Assembly (NCBI GenBank): GCA_946499505.1
Contig: CAMMSL010000013.1
Span: forward strand, 1 to 64,000
From: an uncultured Lachnoclostridium sp.
GTDB taxonomy: Bacteria; Bacillota; Clostridia; Lachnospirales; Lachnospiraceae
Length of the DNA: 64,000 nt
Direction of reading: 5' to 3'
Under the pieces are notes generated by a model. It made no database searches. It was given only the letters and a program-made list of their open reading frames with translations, and was not told where the DNA came from. Within the stretch, counting starts at the first letter, position 1; each line of letters begins with the position of its first letter. Shown here in pieces: positions 63,745-64,000 of this stretch. A program made the position numbers and the translations under genes.

Positions 63745-64000
63745 ATGAAACGAATCATTTTAACCGGCGGCGGTACCGCCGGACATGTCACTCCGAACAT
63801 CGCCCTGATTCCCAAACTCAAAGATCTGGGATATGACATTCAATATATCGGCTCATACAACGGCATTGAAAAGGAACTCATCGAGCCATTTGGTGTTCCT
63901 TATCATGGAATCTCTTCCGGTAAGCTCAGACGCTATTTCAGCGTACAGAATTTTACAGATCCGTTCCGCGTAGTCAAAGGCTTTGGTGAAGCCAGAAAAC
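63745..64000 (+). CDS. murG: UDP-GlcNAc:lipid I GlcNAc transferase MurG, 5' part only
   Basis: The first ~85 codons of MurG, cut by the window edge. The start [36 protein letters not shown] carries the glycine-rich TGGGTAGHV loop of the family. MurG adds GlcNAc to lipid I at the inner face of the membrane in peptidoglycan synthesis. Confidence 0.93.
   Translation, partial: MKRIILTGGGTAGHVTPNIALIPKLKDLGYDIQYIGSYNGIEKELIEPFGVPYHGISSGKLRRYFSVQNFTDPFRVVKGFGEARK

Overview
The window looks like a chromosomal segment of an anaerobic gut Firmicute, most likely a Lachnospiraceae relative (Blautia/Ruminococcus gnavus/Dorea type). The evidence is a GlgC+GlgD pair, a GGNGT/PKTIDND phosphofructokinase, split transketolase, TIGR03905-type TSCPD protein, DUF5711/CvpA pair, VQTGD-type sortase tails followed by arginine stretches, strong AGGAGG ribosome sites and sigma-A promoters of TTGACA-N17-TATAAT form. 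Genus is inference; no 16S or marker search was possible.

Layout. 0.2-4.4 kb: MarR-controlled heterodimeric ABC exporter (minus). 4.8-7.0: glgC-glgD (plus). 7.2-13.6: AAA/DUF4143 ATPase, aconitase-like hydratase, lipoprotein and DUF3810 metallo-membrane protein (minus). 13.7-28.5: a cell-surface adhesin locus, all minus. It has a 3242-residue vWA/isopeptide-domain protein, a triple zinc-ribbon+AP2 DNA-binding protein, a second shorter vWA/isopeptide adhesin broken by an internal deletion, a 436-bp segment bounded by perfect 25-bp inverted repeats that carries a promoter, and a broken tyrosine recombinase. 28.6-33.4: GH3 beta-glucosidase, small unknowns and a glycine-rich membrane protein. 33.4-37.1: LysR regulator with flavodoxin and two aldo/keto reductases. 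37.3-41.5: TetR plus two ABC half-transporters. 41.7-44.9: AT-rich ECF sigma/membrane protein/ABC operon. 45.1-48.8: tRNA-Asn, tRNA-Ala, CvpA, DUF5711 and a LysM protein. 49.0-56.5: transketolase halves, transaldolase, LacI regulator, recR, ybaB, dnaX and pfk. 56.6-60.3: LytTR two-component system and pgi. 60.4-64.0: membrane protein, TSCPD protein, a 144-bp inverted-repeat element, two small secreted/membrane proteins and the start of murG.

The most interesting structure is the 27.2-27.6 kb invertible promoter. In the orientation given, its promoter points away from the adhesin and into the recombinase 3' end as antisense (OFF). The recombinase is split over three reading frames and the adhesin it would switch on has lost its vWA domain, so this looks like a phase-variable adhesin switch in decay, or locked OFF. 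The neighbouring giant adhesin keeps the same promoter spacing but in a fixed, forward-facing position. Carbon metabolism is well represented (glgC/glgD, pgi, pfk, talC, tkt), and talC-tkt have their own promoter behind a LacI-family regulator gene.
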